Part shown: in pieces, positions 42,744 through 51,951 of the stretch
Numbering within the stretch: position 1 is the stretch's first letter
Layout: every line of letters starts with the position of its first letter
Program-made: the position numbers and the translations under genes
Notes under the pieces: model-generated
Seen by the model: the letters and a program-made list of their open reading frames with translations, nothing else
Database searches by the model: none
Told to the model about the DNA's origin: nothing
From: RUG11237 sp045119215
GTDB lineage: Bacteria; Bacillota; Clostridia; Lachnospirales; Lachnospiraceae
Length of the DNA: 64,000 nucleotides
Direction: 5' to 3'
NCBI GenBank assembly: GCA_045119215.1
Contig: JBGVDD010000098.1
Location: forward strand, 1-64,000

Positions 42744-43967
42744 TTATTTATTTTTCTCAAGTTCAGCTAACTTCATTGCACGAACCTTTAATGGAAGTCC
42801 GAATAAAGTGATAAATCCGTCAGCATCATGGTGGTCATACAATTCTCCGGTGGTGAAGCTTGCTAAAGATTCACTATATAATGAGTATGGAGAAGTTGTT
42901 CCTGCCTTGATAATATTTCCTTTATATAACTTAAACTTAACTTCACCGGTTACATACTGCTGTGTAGATTCTACAAATGCCTGAACTGCTTCGCGAAGTG
43001 GAGTAAACCACTTTCCTTCATATACAATCTGAGCAAACTTATTGGCCATATCCTTCTTTGTCTCCATGGTAGCACGGTCCAGGACTAATTCTTCTAACTG
43101 ATTGTGTGCTTCCATAAGAATGGTTCCACCTGGGGTTTCGTATACACCGCGGGACTTCATGCCTACTACACGGTTTTCTACGATATCAACGATACCAATA
43201 CCATGCTTTCCGCCAAGTACGTTTAATTCTTTAATGATGTCAGAAACCTTCATTTCTTTTCCGTTTACAGAAGTTGGAATACCTTTTTCAAAGGTCATGG
43301 TTACATATTCACCTTCATCTGGAGCTTTCTCAGGGGAAACACCAAGAACTAACAGGTGATCGTAGTTTGGTTCGTTTGCAGGATCTTCCAACTCTAAACC
43401 TTCATGACTGATGTGCCATAAGTTACGGTCACGACTGTAGCTGGAATCAGCAGAGAATGGAAGGTCGATTCCGTGCTGTTTACAGTACTCAATTTCGTCT
43501 TCTCTTGACTGCATGGTCCAAATGTCTGTCATTCTCCAAGGAGCAATAATCTTGATGTCTGGAGCAAGAGCTTTGATTCCTAATTCAAAACGAATCTGGT
43601 CATTTCCCTTTCCGGTTGCACCATGACAGATGGCAACAGCATTTTCTTTGCGGGCAATTTCCACTAGTCTTTTTGCAATGGCTGGACGAGCCATGGAAGT
43701 TCCCAATAAATATTTATTTTCATAAACAGCACCAGCCTGAACACAAGGAACGATATAATTGTCAGCAAAATCGTCTACCAGGTCTTCAATGTATAATTTT
43801 GAAGCACCGGATAATTTTGCTCTTTCTTCCAGACCATCCAATTCTTCTTCCTGTCCGCAGTTGATGCAGCAGCAGATAACATCATAGTCAAAATGTTCCT
43901 TTAACCAAGGAATGATTGCTGTGGTATCCAATCCACCTGAGTATGCTAAAACTACTTTTTCTTTCAT
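42744..43967 (-). CDS. argG: Argininosuccinate synthase
   Basis: A 407-residue enzyme of standard length. V-L-A-Y-S-G-G-L-D-T-T is the PP-loop for ATP, and A-I-C-H-G-A-T-G-K-G-N-D-Q-I-R-F-E, P-F-S-A-D-S-S-Y-S and E-D-P-A-N-E-P are substrate-site segments. It joins citrulline and aspartate in arginine synthesis. It is transcribed divergently from argC with GGAGG before the ATG. The shared region carries TGCATAA-type palindromes. argH and argF are not in the window. Confidence 0.97.
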   Translation of the reverse strand: MKEKVVLAYSGGLDTTAIIPWLKEHFDYDVICCCINCGQEEELDGLEERAKLSGASKLYIEDLVDDFADNYIVPCVQAGAVYENKYLLGTSMARPAIAKRLVEIARKENAVAICHGATGKGNDQIRFELGIKALAPDIKIIAPWRMTDIWTMQSREDEIEYCKQHGIDLPFSADSSYSRDRNLWHISHEGLELEDPANEPNYDHLLVLGVSPEKAPDEGEYVTMTFEKGIPTSVNGKEMKVSDIIKELNVLGGKHGIGIVDIVENRVVGMKSRGVYETPGGTILMEAHNQLEELVLDRATMETKKDMANKFAQIVYEGKWFTPLREAVQAFVESTQQYVTGEVKFKLYKGNIIKAGTTSPYSLYSESLASFTTGELYDHHDADGFITLFGLPLKVRAMKLAELEKNK

Positions 43968-44032
43968 GATTCATTACCTCCGTATATGTATTTTGTTACT
44001 TTTTATTATGTACTATAAAGTGAACCATAATC

Positions 44033-44061
44033 AATATACAGCATAATACATGATTATGCAA
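44033..44061 (-). promoter_or_regulatory. argG promoter with overlapping ARG-box-like palindrome
   Basis: On the minus strand, TTGCAT (44061-44056) and TATATT (44038-44033) are 17 bases apart. The A/T palindromic TGCATAATCATGTATTATGC overlaps the -35 and spacer, as expected of an ArgR/AhrC operator. The operator identity is inferred from similarity to the consensus and from the genes controlled. Confidence 0.7.
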
Positions 44062-44111
44062 GTAAAAAAAGGTATAAAATAAGGTTTACACATTGATTAT
44101 TAAAAAATATC

Positions 44112-44140
44112 TTGCATAATATGCATAAAAGATGTATAAT
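44112..44140 (+). promoter_or_regulatory. argC operon promoter with ARG-box-like palindromes
   Basis: TTGCAT (44112-44117) and TATAAT (44135-44140) have a 17-base spacer. TTGCATAATATGCATAA covers the -35, and ATAATTATGCA covers the -10, so a bound arginine repressor would block polymerase. With the argG promoter it makes a mirror-like divergent control region of 297 bases; the remaining leader 44147-44264 shows two small hairpins and no gene. Confidence 0.75.
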
Positions 44141-44264
44141 TATGCAAAATACACAATGTAATTCGTTCAGCAACCTTATCTTGCTATCCACAAGATGATG
44201 TGATACAATTACAGGATATTGTAATCCTGCAAGCGAGCAGGAAAGTAGAAAAGGAGAATGGAAG

Positions 44265-45212
44265 ATGAAAACAAAAATCTTTATTGATGGTTCCGAGGGA
44301 ACTACAGGACTACGTATACATGAGCGTTTTCAGGGACGTGATGATATTGAATTATTGAAAATATCCTCAGACCTTAGAAAGGATGTAGAGGAGAGACGAA
44401 GATTAATTAATGCATCGGACATCACCTTTTTGTGTCTGCCGGATGCAGCGGCAAGGGAATCAGTGAGCCTGGTAGAAAATGAAAACGTGAAAATTATTGA
44501 TACTTCCACAGCTCACAGAACAGAGCCGGGTTGGGCTTATGGTTTTCCTGAATTGTCAGAGAAACATAGACAAGCTATTATCACGGGAAAAAGAATTGCA
44601 GTGCCAGGATGTTATGCGTCAGGATTTATTTCACTGGTGTATCCTTTGGTAGCAGGCGGCATTCTTCCAAAGGATTATCCAGTCAGCAGCTTTGCTTTGT
44701 CAGGATACAGCGGAGCAGGAAAGAAAACCATAGGTGTATATGAAAGTGAGGAAAGGGCAAGTGAGCTTTCTTCCGGAAGGGAGTACGCACTGACACAGCA
44801 GCATAAGCATTTAAAGGAAATGCAGAAGATCACCGGAATTGAGAGAGCACCACTGTTTTCTCCTATTATAGATGATTATTATAGTGGAATGGTAGTTTCA
44901 GTTCCATTGTATACAGATTTACTGGACAAGAAGATGAATCCGGAAACTTTGACAGAGTTTTATGCAGAGTTTTATAAGGAGAAACCGTTTATCCAGGTGG
45001 CCACAAAGGATGATGCCGTAGCTGCCAGCGGATTCCTGGCAGGGAATGGCTTGTCCGGCTGGGATGGTTTGAAAATCTATGTAACTGGAAATGAGGAAAG
45101 AATCGTAGTGTCTTCCCAGTTTGATAATTTAGGAAAAGGTGCCTCTGGTGCAGCAATCCAGTGTTTGAATTTAATGCTTGGTTGTGAGGAAACAAAGGGA
45201 CTGAATTTATAA
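44265..45212 (+). CDS. argC: N-acetyl-gamma-glutamyl-phosphate reductase (short type)
   Basis: A 315-residue enzyme. It starts K-I-F-I-D-G-S-E-G-T-T-G-L, the altered NADP loop of the short (type 2) ArgC, and has D-T-S-T-A-H-R and V-P-G-C-Y-A-S-G with the catalytic Cys near residue 117. A second conserved region is S-G-Y-S-G-A-G-K-K. It reduces N-acetylglutamyl phosphate to the semialdehyde. First gene of the arg operon, with AAAGGAGAA before the ATG. Confidence 0.94.
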   Translation: MKTKIFIDGSEGTTGLRIHERFQGRDDIELLKISSDLRKDVEERRRLINASDITFLCLPDAAARESVSLVENENVKIIDTSTAHRTEPGWAYGFPELSEKHRQAIITGKRIAVPGCYASGFISLVYPLVAGGILPKDYPVSSFALSGYSGAGKKTIGVYESEERASELSSGREYALTQQHKHLKEMQKITGIERAPLFSPIIDDYYSGMVVSVPLYTDLLDKKMNPETLTEFYAEFYKEKPFIQVATKDDAVAASGFLAGNGLSGWDGLKIYVTGNEERIVVSSQFDNLGKGASGAAIQCLNLMLGCEETKGLNL

Positions 45213-45239
45213 AGGAAAGTACATAGAGGACAGTACATA

Positions 45240-45686
45240 ATGAAAATCAGAGAGATGACAATAGAAGATTATCCCAAGGTCCATGATTTATGGATGAAGA
45301 TTAGTGGGTTTGGGATTCGAAGCATTGACGATTCCAAAGAAGGGGTGGAGCATTTTTTGAAGCGGAACCCAACCACCAGTGTGGTGGCACTGGATGGTGA
45401 AAGAATTGTGGGATGTATCTTGTGTGGCCATGATGGAAGACGGGGATGTCTGTATCATGTGTGTGTGGATGAGAATTACCGTAAGCATGGGATAGGAAAG
45501 CATATGGTGGAGTATTGTGTCAAAGCACTGAAAAAAGAGGGCGTCAACAAAGTTTCTATCATTGCTTTTACAAAAAATGAGATAGGAAATAAATTTTGGA
45601 AAAATTTGGGATGGGAATTTAGAACGGACCTGAATTATTATGATTACACGATCAATGCAGAAAATGTGACAACATTTAATCCTTGA
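45240..45686 (+). CDS. GNAT N-acetyltransferase within the arginine operon
   Basis: A 148-residue single GNAT domain. It has K-I-R-E-M-T-I-E-D-Y, then V-C-V-D-E-N-Y-R-K-H-G-I-G-K-H-M near residues 80-95 as the acetyl-CoA pyrophosphate loop (R/Q-x-x-G-x-G/A form), and F-W-K-N-L-G-W at the end. Because it sits between argC and argJ, it may acetylate glutamate to prime the pathway (a short ArgA-like role), but many GNATs look alike and the substrate is unproven. Confidence 0.82.
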   Translation: MKIREMTIEDYPKVHDLWMKISGFGIRSIDDSKEGVEHFLKRNPTTSVVALDGERIVGCILCGHDGRRGCLYHVCVDENYRKHGIGKHMVEYCVKALKKEGVNKVSIIAFTKNEIGNKFWKNLGWEFRTDLNYYDYTINAENVTTFNP

Positions 45687-45724
45687 TTGAAATTTAATAG
45701 AAAAAAGAAAGGAAGGAAAATCAT

Positions 45725-46948
45725 ATGGAGATAATCAAAGGTGGAGTAACTGCAGCTAAGGGATTTATGTCAGCTAGTACAGCGGCGGGAATCAAGTATG
45801 TGGGAAGAACAGACATGGCCATGGTATACAGTAAGGAGCCTTGTGTATCGGCAGGAACTTTCACAAGCAATGTAGTAAAGGCAGCCTGTGTGCAGTGGGA
45901 TATGAAGGTTGTAGCCTCAGGAAAACCCATGCATGCAGTTGTGGTAAATTCAGGAATCGCTAACGCCTGTACCGGAAAGGAAGGCTTTGATGCCTGTGAG
46001 GCTACAGCAAAGGCGGTAGAGGAAAGCTTAGGAGTTCCCTATGACTCTGTGGCTGTTGCATCCACAGGCGTCATTGGAATGCAGCTTCCAGTGGAAAAGC
46101 TGGTAAATGGTGTAAAGGCTATGAGTGACAAGTTAGAGGAAAGTTTAGAAGCGGGAACAGAAAGCTCAAAGGCTATTATGACTACAGATACCATCAACAA
46201 AGAAGTGGCAGTAACTTTTGAGGTGGATGGAAAGACAGTGACTTTAGGTGGTATGGCAAAGGGGTCAGGAATGATTCATCCAAATATGTGTACCATGCTT
46301 GCTTTCTTAACTACAGACTTAGTTATCGAAAAGAGCCTGTTACAGGAAGCAGTAAAGGAGGTTGTCACAGATACCTTCAATATGATTACTGTGGATGGAG
46401 ATACATCTACCAATGACACTTTGCTTATGATGGCAAATGGACAGGCGCAAAATGCTATGATTTCTTCTAAGGATGAAAATTACCAGGCGTTTAAGGAAGC
46501 TTTGTTCTTTGTGTGTGAGTATCTGTCAAAGAAGATGGCAGGAGACGGAGAAGGGGCTACCAAGCTGTTTGAAGCTAAGGTAGTGAATGCAAAGACAAAG
46601 GAAGATGCCCGTACACTTTCCCGGGCAATTGTGGCATCTAATCTTTCAAAAGCTGCTATCTATGGATGCGATGCTAATTTTGGCAGATTTTTATGTGCTA
46701 TGGGTTACTCTGGGGCACAGTTTGACCAGGAAGACGTGGAACTGTTTTTTGAGAGTAAGGCAGGAAGACTCCAGGTGTTTAAGCTGGGGACTCCATTAGA
46801 GTTTGACGAAGAGCTTGCGGTGAAAATTATGAAGGAAGATGAAGTTACTATTTTCGTGGATATGCATGAAGGCGGGGAAGAAGCTACAGCCTGGGGTTGT
46901 GATTTGACCTATGATTATGTAAAAATTAATGCGGACTACCGTTCATAA
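45725..46948 (+). CDS. argJ: Glutamate/ornithine N-acetyltransferase
   Basis: A 407-residue protein. The self-cleavage site lies in K-G-S-G-M-I-H-P-N-M-C-T-M-L-A-F, with the new N-terminal nucleophile at about Thr190. G-G-V-T-A-A-K-G-F at the start and F-G-R-F-L-C-A-M-G-Y-S-G later are family signatures. It recycles the acetyl group from N-acetylornithine to glutamate and may also use acetyl-CoA. GAAAGGAAGG precedes the ATG. Confidence 0.96.
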   Translation: MEIIKGGVTAAKGFMSASTAAGIKYVGRTDMAMVYSKEPCVSAGTFTSNVVKAACVQWDMKVVASGKPMHAVVVNSGIANACTGKEGFDACEATAKAVEESLGVPYDSVAVASTGVIGMQLPVEKLVNGVKAMSDKLEESLEAGTESSKAIMTTDTINKEVAVTFEVDGKTVTLGGMAKGSGMIHPNMCTMLAFLTTDLVIEKSLLQEAVKEVVTDTFNMITVDGDTSTNDTLLMMANGQAQNAMISSKDENYQAFKEALFFVCEYLSKKMAGDGEGATKLFEAKVVNAKTKEDARTLSRAIVASNLSKAAIYGCDANFGRFLCAMGYSGAQFDQEDVELFFESKAGRLQVFKLGTPLEFDEELAVKIMKEDEVTIFVDMHEGGEEATAWGCDLTYDYVKINADYRS

Positions 46949-47010
46949 AAGGAAATTATGTAGTTATGAACAGATACGGTACATTCTAGAAAAATCAGGA
47001 GGAAATAAAC

Positions 47011-47904
47011 ATGTCAGAAATAGAGGATTATTTAAAAAAAGCGGAGGTATTAATTGAGGCACTGCCATACATACAGCGTTTTAACCGTAAGGTGATTGTA
47101 GTAAAATACGGCGGAAGTGCTATGATAGATGAAGAGCTGAAGAAGAATGTGATTAAGGATGTCACTTTGTTGAAATTGGTAGGATTTAAGCCTATTATCG
47201 TCCATGGTGGTGGTAAGGAAATCAGCAAGTGGGTAGAAAAGTCCGGTAAGGAAGCAAAGTTTATCAATGGTCTTCGTGTGACAGATGCAGAGACCATGGA
47301 AATTGCAGAAATGGTTCTGGGACGTGTGAACAAAAGTCTGGTTCAGATGATTGAACAGCTGGGAGTAAGAGCGATTGGAATCAGTGGAAAAGACGGTGGA
47401 CTTTTGACGGTAGATAAAAAGTATTCCAACGGGGAAGATATTGGCTATGTAGGCAATATCAAGGAAGTAAATGCTCAGATTCTCTGGGATTTATTAGAAA
47501 AGGATTTTCTTCCTGTCATTGCTCCTATTGGATTAGATGACAATTTTGAAACCTATAATATCAATGCGGATGATGCAGCCTGTGCTATTGCAGAGGCAAT
47601 GCAGGCGGAAAAACTTGCCTTCCTGACAGATGTGGAAGGGGTTATGAGAGACCCAAAAGATAAGAGTACACTGATTTCAGAACTTACCTTAAGTGAGGCA
47701 AAGAATCTGATAGAGGATGGAACTGTAGGTGGAGGTATGCTGCCAAAATTAAATAATTGTATGGAGGCTATTGAAAAAGGGGTTTCCAGAGTACATATTT
47801 TGGACGGACGAATCGCCCATTGTCTGTTACTGGAAATATTTACCAACAAGGGTATTGGAACTGCTATCCTGGGAGATAAGGAGATGAAATTTTACAATGA
47901 GTAA
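47011..47904 (+). CDS. argB: Acetylglutamate kinase
   Basis: A 297-residue amino-acid kinase. V-V-K-Y-G-G-S-A-M near residue 29 is the phosphate-binding Lys loop. I-I-V-H-G-G-G-K-E-I follows, then N-I-N-A-D-D-A-A-C-A-I-A and L-T-D-V-E-G-V for nucleotide binding. The N-terminal helix and length fit the arginine-inhibited hexameric class. It overlaps argD by 8 bases. AGGAGG precedes the ATG. Confidence 0.96.
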   Translation: MSEIEDYLKKAEVLIEALPYIQRFNRKVIVVKYGGSAMIDEELKKNVIKDVTLLKLVGFKPIIVHGGGKEISKWVEKSGKEAKFINGLRVTDAETMEIAEMVLGRVNKSLVQMIEQLGVRAIGISGKDGGLLTVDKKYSNGEDIGYVGNIKEVNAQILWDLLEKDFLPVIAPIGLDDNFETYNINADDAACAIAEAMQAEKLAFLTDVEGVMRDPKDKSTLISELTLSEAKNLIEDGTVGGGMLPKLNNCMEAIEKGVSRVHILDGRIAHCLLLEIFTNKGIGTAILGDKEMKFYNE

Positions 47905-49102
47905 TGAAAATAAAAGTCAATGCTATATTGACATGTGTGAAGAAAATATTTTAAAGACCTACAACCGTTTTCAGATTGTGTTAGAAAAGGGAGATGGTGT
48001 TTATTTATATGATGCAGATGACAAGAAGTATCTGGACTTTGCAGCAGGAATTGCAGTATTTGCCTTAGGATACAATGATAAGGAATACAATGATGCTATT
48101 AAGTCTCAGATTGACAAGGTGATTCATACTTCCAATCTGTTTTACAATATTCCGGCAGCACAGGCGGCAAAGAAGTTAGTTGAAGTTTCTGGAATGAGTA
48201 AGGTGTTCTTTACCAACAGTGGTACAGAGGCTATTGAAGGGGCTATCAAGGTGGCAAGAAAGTATGCATACAATAAAGATGGCAGTACAGATCATGAGAT
48301 TATTGCCATGGAGCATTCTTTCCACGGAAGAAGCTTAGGTGCCTTATCTGTGACTGGAAATGTAAAGTATCAGGAAGCATTTAAGCCATTAATTGGAGGA
48401 ATCAAATTTGCCAAGTTTAATGATTTGGAAAGTGTAAAGGCTCAAATTACAGATAAAACCTGTGCCATCATTATGGAAACTGTTCAAGGAGAAGGTGGAA
48501 TCTATCCGGCAGATGTGGAATTTTTAAAGAGCGTCAAGGCATTGTGCGAAGAGAAGGATATTCTCTTGATTTTAGATGAAATCCAGTGTGGTATGGGAAG
48601 AACCGGCTATCAGTTTGCATGGCAGGAATACGGTGTGATGCCGGATGTGATGACCTGCGCCAAAGCTTTAGGCTGCGGTGTTCCGGTAGGTGCTTTTGTG
48701 CTGGGAGAAAAGGCAGCAAAGAATTCTTTAGTACCGGGAGACCATGGAACTACCTATGGTGGAAATCCTCTTGCCACAGCAGCAGTGAATGAAGTGTTTG
48801 AGTTGTTTGAAAAGCGAGATATTTTAAACCACGTAAAGAAGGTCAGCAAATATTTAGAGGAAAAATTGGATGAACTGGTAGCTTCTACAGATATGTTTAC
48901 CACCCGTCGTGGAAAAGGTCTGATGCAGGGGTTGGTTTGTGCAGAAGGTGTAAAACCAGGGGACATTGTGAATAAGGCATTGGAACATGGTTTAATTGTG
49001 ATTACAGCAGGAAGCAATGTGGTACGTATGGTTCCACCTTTAGTCATTGAAGAGCAACATGTGGATGAAATGATTGCCATAATGAAAAAAATATGCTCAT
49101 AA
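47897..49102 (+). CDS. argD: Acetylornithine aminotransferase
   Basis: A 401-residue class III PLP aminotransferase. F-T-N-S-G-T-E-A-I-E-G-A, M-E-H-S-F-H-G-R-S-L-G, I-L-D-E-I-Q-C-G-M-G-R-T-G, and C-A-K-A-L-G-C-G-V-P-V-G-A with the PLP Lys at about 256. It makes N-acetylornithine from the semialdehyde. It is translationally coupled to argB. No argF follows; the next gene is a solute-binding protein 28 bases later. Confidence 0.95.
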   Translation: MSNENKSQCYIDMCEENILKTYNRFQIVLEKGDGVYLYDADDKKYLDFAAGIAVFALGYNDKEYNDAIKSQIDKVIHTSNLFYNIPAAQAAKKLVEVSGMSKVFFTNSGTEAIEGAIKVARKYAYNKDGSTDHEIIAMEHSFHGRSLGALSVTGNVKYQEAFKPLIGGIKFAKFNDLESVKAQITDKTCAIIMETVQGEGGIYPADVEFLKSVKALCEEKDILLILDEIQCGMGRTGYQFAWQEYGVMPDVMTCAKALGCGVPVGAFVLGEKAAKNSLVPGDHGTTYGGNPLATAAVNEVFELFEKRDILNHVKKVSKYLEEKLDELVASTDMFTTRRGKGLMQGLVCAEGVKPGDIVNKALEHGLIVITAGSNVVRMVPPLVIEEQHVDEMIAIMKKICS

Positions 49103-49130
49103 ATATTGAGAACACAACGGAGAATGAGTT

Positions 49131-50429
49131 ATGATAGGAAAAAACAGACTTTCCATGCTGGCAGTGGTGCTGTTGCTGGTTTTTATGCTCTGGTATGGAC
49201 TGGATTCTTCCATAACAGAGCAAAGTCAGAATATAGCTAACGGTATTCAGAATGCAGAGATTACAGTGTGGTATTGTGATGAAAGTTTAAAGGACTATGT
49301 GGAGAGTGCTGCAAAGAGCTATAGTCAGGCATATCATGCAAAAGTTACGGTGGAACAAATCTCAGAAGTAAGCTATATTGAAAAAATCAATGAGCAAAGC
49401 GTAGGGGATGAATTTACCGGGCCGGATGTATATCTGGTCAGCAATGATGAACTTGAGATGATGGAACTGGCAGGGCTTACCAAAAAGGTAAAAGATAAAA
49501 AAAAGCACTACACTACGGAACACTATTGTGATACCGCCTTGCATGCAGTTCGCTACAATGGAGCTCAGATTGCATATCCGGTAAGCTTTGAAACAAGTTT
49601 TTTGATTTATAATAAAGATTATGCGGTACTAAATGAACTGGATGAGAACGGTAATGAGGTTAAAAAAGAAGTGATTCCTACGGATTTTGAGCAAATCAAA
49701 GATTTTTCTGAAAACTGTGAGTTGCAAGAAGGGGTAGAAAATATTTTTCGGTTTGACGTGTCCGACATTTTTTATACCTACTTTGTTGTGGGAAATTATT
49801 TACAGTTAGGTGGTATGGATGGAGACAATGCAGGTGTGGTTGACATCGCAAATCCTCAGGTGAAGTCTTGTCTGGAAGCGTTTCAGGAGATGGCACAGTT
49901 TTTTGCCATGGATGTAAAGACGATTAATTATGAAACAGTGATGACAGAGTTTGCCCAGGGAAAAACAGTGTATACCATAGGAAAAACAGATGCCGTTAGA
50001 CGTATTCAGGAGCTTGCAAAGGAAAACGAAAAAGAAATACCCATTGGTGTGGCTCCTCTTCCTAATATTTCGGAGGAATTAAAAACCAAGGCTCTATCTA
50101 TCACTACGGCAGCAGTGGTAAATGGTTATACAAGACAGGAAGAGGCTGCTTCTGATTTTGCAGATTATCTGGCATACGGTTATGTGGGAAAACTGTATGA
50201 AACTACAGGAAAATATTGTGCAAAGCGTGGAGAAAGTCAGATAGAAGAAGCGTTTCACGATGAAATCTACAGTCAGTACGAAAATTCTGTATCTTTACCG
50301 AAATTAATCAATGCCAGCAATTTCTGGGTTAATTTAGAAATAGCATTTTTTAATATCTGGAGTGGGGAAGATGTAAGCACACAGATTGAAAGAGTTTCAG
50401 AGCAGCTGACGAAACAGCTGAGTAACTAA
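49131..50429 (+). CDS. Extracellular solute-binding-like protein (family 1)
   Basis: A 432-residue protein with an N-terminal hydrophobic helix (about 8-24, no lipobox Cys seen) and an extracellular periplasmic-binding fold: I-T-V-W-Y-C-D-E-S-L near 45, D-V-Y-L-V-S-N-D-E-L, Y-P-V-S-F-E-T-S-F-L-I-Y-N-K-D and later F-A-Q-G-K-T-V-Y-T-I-G-K. This resembles sugar ABC binding proteins. No permease or ATPase is adjacent, and the anchor seems to be a membrane helix rather than lipid, so it may serve as a sensor or orphan receptor. Ends at a strong terminator. Confidence 0.72.
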   Translation: MIGKNRLSMLAVVLLLVFMLWYGLDSSITEQSQNIANGIQNAEITVWYCDESLKDYVESAAKSYSQAYHAKVTVEQISEVSYIEKINEQSVGDEFTGPDVYLVSNDELEMMELAGLTKKVKDKKKHYTTEHYCDTALHAVRYNGAQIAYPVSFETSFLIYNKDYAVLNELDENGNEVKKEVIPTDFEQIKDFSENCELQEGVENIFRFDVSDIFYTYFVVGNYLQLGGMDGDNAGVVDIANPQVKSCLEAFQEMAQFFAMDVKTINYETVMTEFAQGKTVYTIGKTDAVRRIQELAKENEKEIPIGVAPLPNISEELKTKALSITTAAVVNGYTRQEEAASDFADYLAYGYVGKLYETTGKYCAKRGESQIEEAFHDEIYSQYENSVSLPKLINASNFWVNLEIAFFNIWSGEDVSTQIERVSEQLTKQLSN

Positions 50430-50474
50430 AGAACATTATATATTATGCTATTTTATTACAAAAAATGATAGAAA

Positions 50475-50518
50475 AAGAAGAGTTTGTCAAATATTGATTA
50501 CAACTCTTCTTTTTTTTA
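50475..50518 (+). terminator. Intrinsic terminator after the solute-binding gene
   Basis: AAGAAGAGTTTGT (50475-50487) pairs with ACAACTCTTCTT (50500-50511) with one bulged T, followed by a run of T residues. It separates the arg/solute-binding segment from comEA. Confidence 0.85.
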
Positions 50519-50633
50519 ATTCAAAAAATATAAAAAATATAAAAAATTTCACTTTTTTGTTGTAAAATTGTAATTTTTTAGATAAAATAAGTGTATCCAT
50601 ATGCATTTAAGGATATCTGTTCCAAAAGGTATC

Positions 50634-51239
50634 ATGAAAAGCAAAGTAATAAAATATGTTGTTATAGTGATTCTGTTTGCACTGTGTGGGGGCTATTATT
50701 ACATCAGGCAATCGCCAGCAGAAGGATGGAAAATTCCGTCAGAAAGCGTGGAGTGTGAATTGGAAGATGATTTGACAGAACCAACAGATGGTGTAACAGA
50801 TACGCCCAGAGACGAAGGACAAAAAATAATAGTTCATGTCTGTGGGGCAGTGGCAACCCCCGGAGTGTATGAACTGAGGGAGGATGCCCGGGTGTATGAA
50901 GCTATCAGTCTGGCGGGAGGTGTTACAAAGGATGCAGCCGGAGAACGGCTGAATCAGGCACTGCAACTGACGGATGGACAGCAGTTATATGTTCCCTATA
51001 TTTATGAGGATAGCTCCGCGGTGGGAGAGGAGAATACTGCAGAACAGGGTATTAACATTAATACAGCAACGAAACAGGAACTTATGACGTTGCCAGGAAT
51101 TGGAGAATCCAAAGCACAGGCCATTGTTGACTATCGTGAAAAACAGGGGAGATTCTCATCTATTGAAGAATTGACGAAAATTTCCGGCATAAAGAATGGT
51201 GTGTATGAAAAAATAAAAGAACTAGTAAGGATTAGGTGA
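50634..51239 (+). CDS. comEA: ComEA-like DNA-binding protein
   Basis: A 201-residue protein with one N-terminal membrane helix (about 6-22), a linker, an SLBB domain (I-I-V-H-V-C-G-A-V-A-T-P-G-V-Y, then A-I-S-L-A-G-G-V) and a C-terminal helix-hairpin-helix pair (I-N-I-N-T-A-T-K-Q-E-L-M-T-L-P-G-I-G-E-S-K-A, I-S-G-I-K). It binds incoming DNA outside the membrane. The ATG at 50634 with AAAAGG upstream is preferred to 50601, which lacks a ribosome site. comEC lies 3.2 kb downstream beyond a signalling cassette. Confidence 0.9.
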   Translation: MKSKVIKYVVIVILFALCGGYYYIRQSPAEGWKIPSESVECELEDDLTEPTDGVTDTPRDEGQKIIVHVCGAVATPGVYELREDARVYEAISLAGGVTKDAAGERLNQALQLTDGQQLYVPYIYEDSSAVGEENTAEQGININTATKQELMTLPGIGESKAQAIVDYREKQGRFSSIEELTKISGIKNGVYEKIKELVRIR

Positions 51240-51243
51240 AAAA

Positions 51244-51933
51244 ATGAGTAAGAAAGTATTGGTTGTGGATGATGAGAAGTTAATTGTAAAAGGGATACGA
51301 TTCAGCCTGGAACAGGATGGAATGGAAGTAGATTGTGCCTATGATGGAGAAGAAGCTCTGGAAATGGCAAAAGAAAATGACTATGATATCATACTATTAG
51401 ATGTGATGCTTCCAAAATTTACAGGGTTTGAGGTATGCCAGCAGGTGAGAGAATTCTCTAGTGTTCCTATTATTATGCTTACTGCAAAAGGCGATGATAT
51501 GGATAAGATTCTTGGCTTGGAATATGGTGCAGACGATTATATCACAAAACCATTTAATATATTAGAAGTAAAAGCCAGAATTAAAGCAATACTTCGCCGT
51601 GGTGCGGCAAAAGAGGAGTCAAAGGTTGACGAGTCTGTGATAACATGTGGAGAATTGACCTTGGATTTAGAGGGGAGAAGACTTCATATCAGCGGTGAAG
51701 AGATTAATCTTACAGCGAAAGAATTTGATGTGCTGGAATTGTTAGTTACCAATCCGAATAAGGTTTATGGCAGGGAAAAGCTGCTAAATCTGGTTTGGGG
51801 AGAAGAGTACCCTGGAGATGTGCGAACAGTTGATGTACATATTCGTAGACTTCGTGAAAAGATTGAGGCTAATCCAAGTGAACCAAGATATGTTCACACA
51901 AAATGGGGAGTTGGATATTATTTTCAGGGATAG
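51244..51933 (+). CDS. OmpR-family response regulator
   Basis: A 229-residue protein. The receiver domain (1-120) has V-V-D-D-E-K-L at the acidic pocket, L-L-D-V-M-L-P with phospho-acceptor Asp53, T-A-K-G and Y-I-T-K-P-F. The winged-helix domain (about 130-229) has L-T-A-K-E-F-D-V-L-E-L-L, V-R-T-V-D-V-H-I-R-R-L-R-E-K and Y-V-H-T-K-W-G-V-G-Y. It starts 4 bases after comEA and is followed by its kinase. Confidence 0.95.
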   Translation: MSKKVLVVDDEKLIVKGIRFSLEQDGMEVDCAYDGEEALEMAKENDYDIILLDVMLPKFTGFEVCQQVREFSSVPIIMLTAKGDDMDKILGLEYGADDYITKPFNILEVKARIKAILRRGAAKEESKVDESVITCGELTLDLEGRRLHISGEEINLTAKEFDVLELLVTNPNKVYGREKLLNLVWGEEYPGDVRTVDVHIRRLREKIEANPSEPRYVHTKWGVGYYFQG

Positions 51934-51951
51934 TTATAAGGAGAGATAGAG

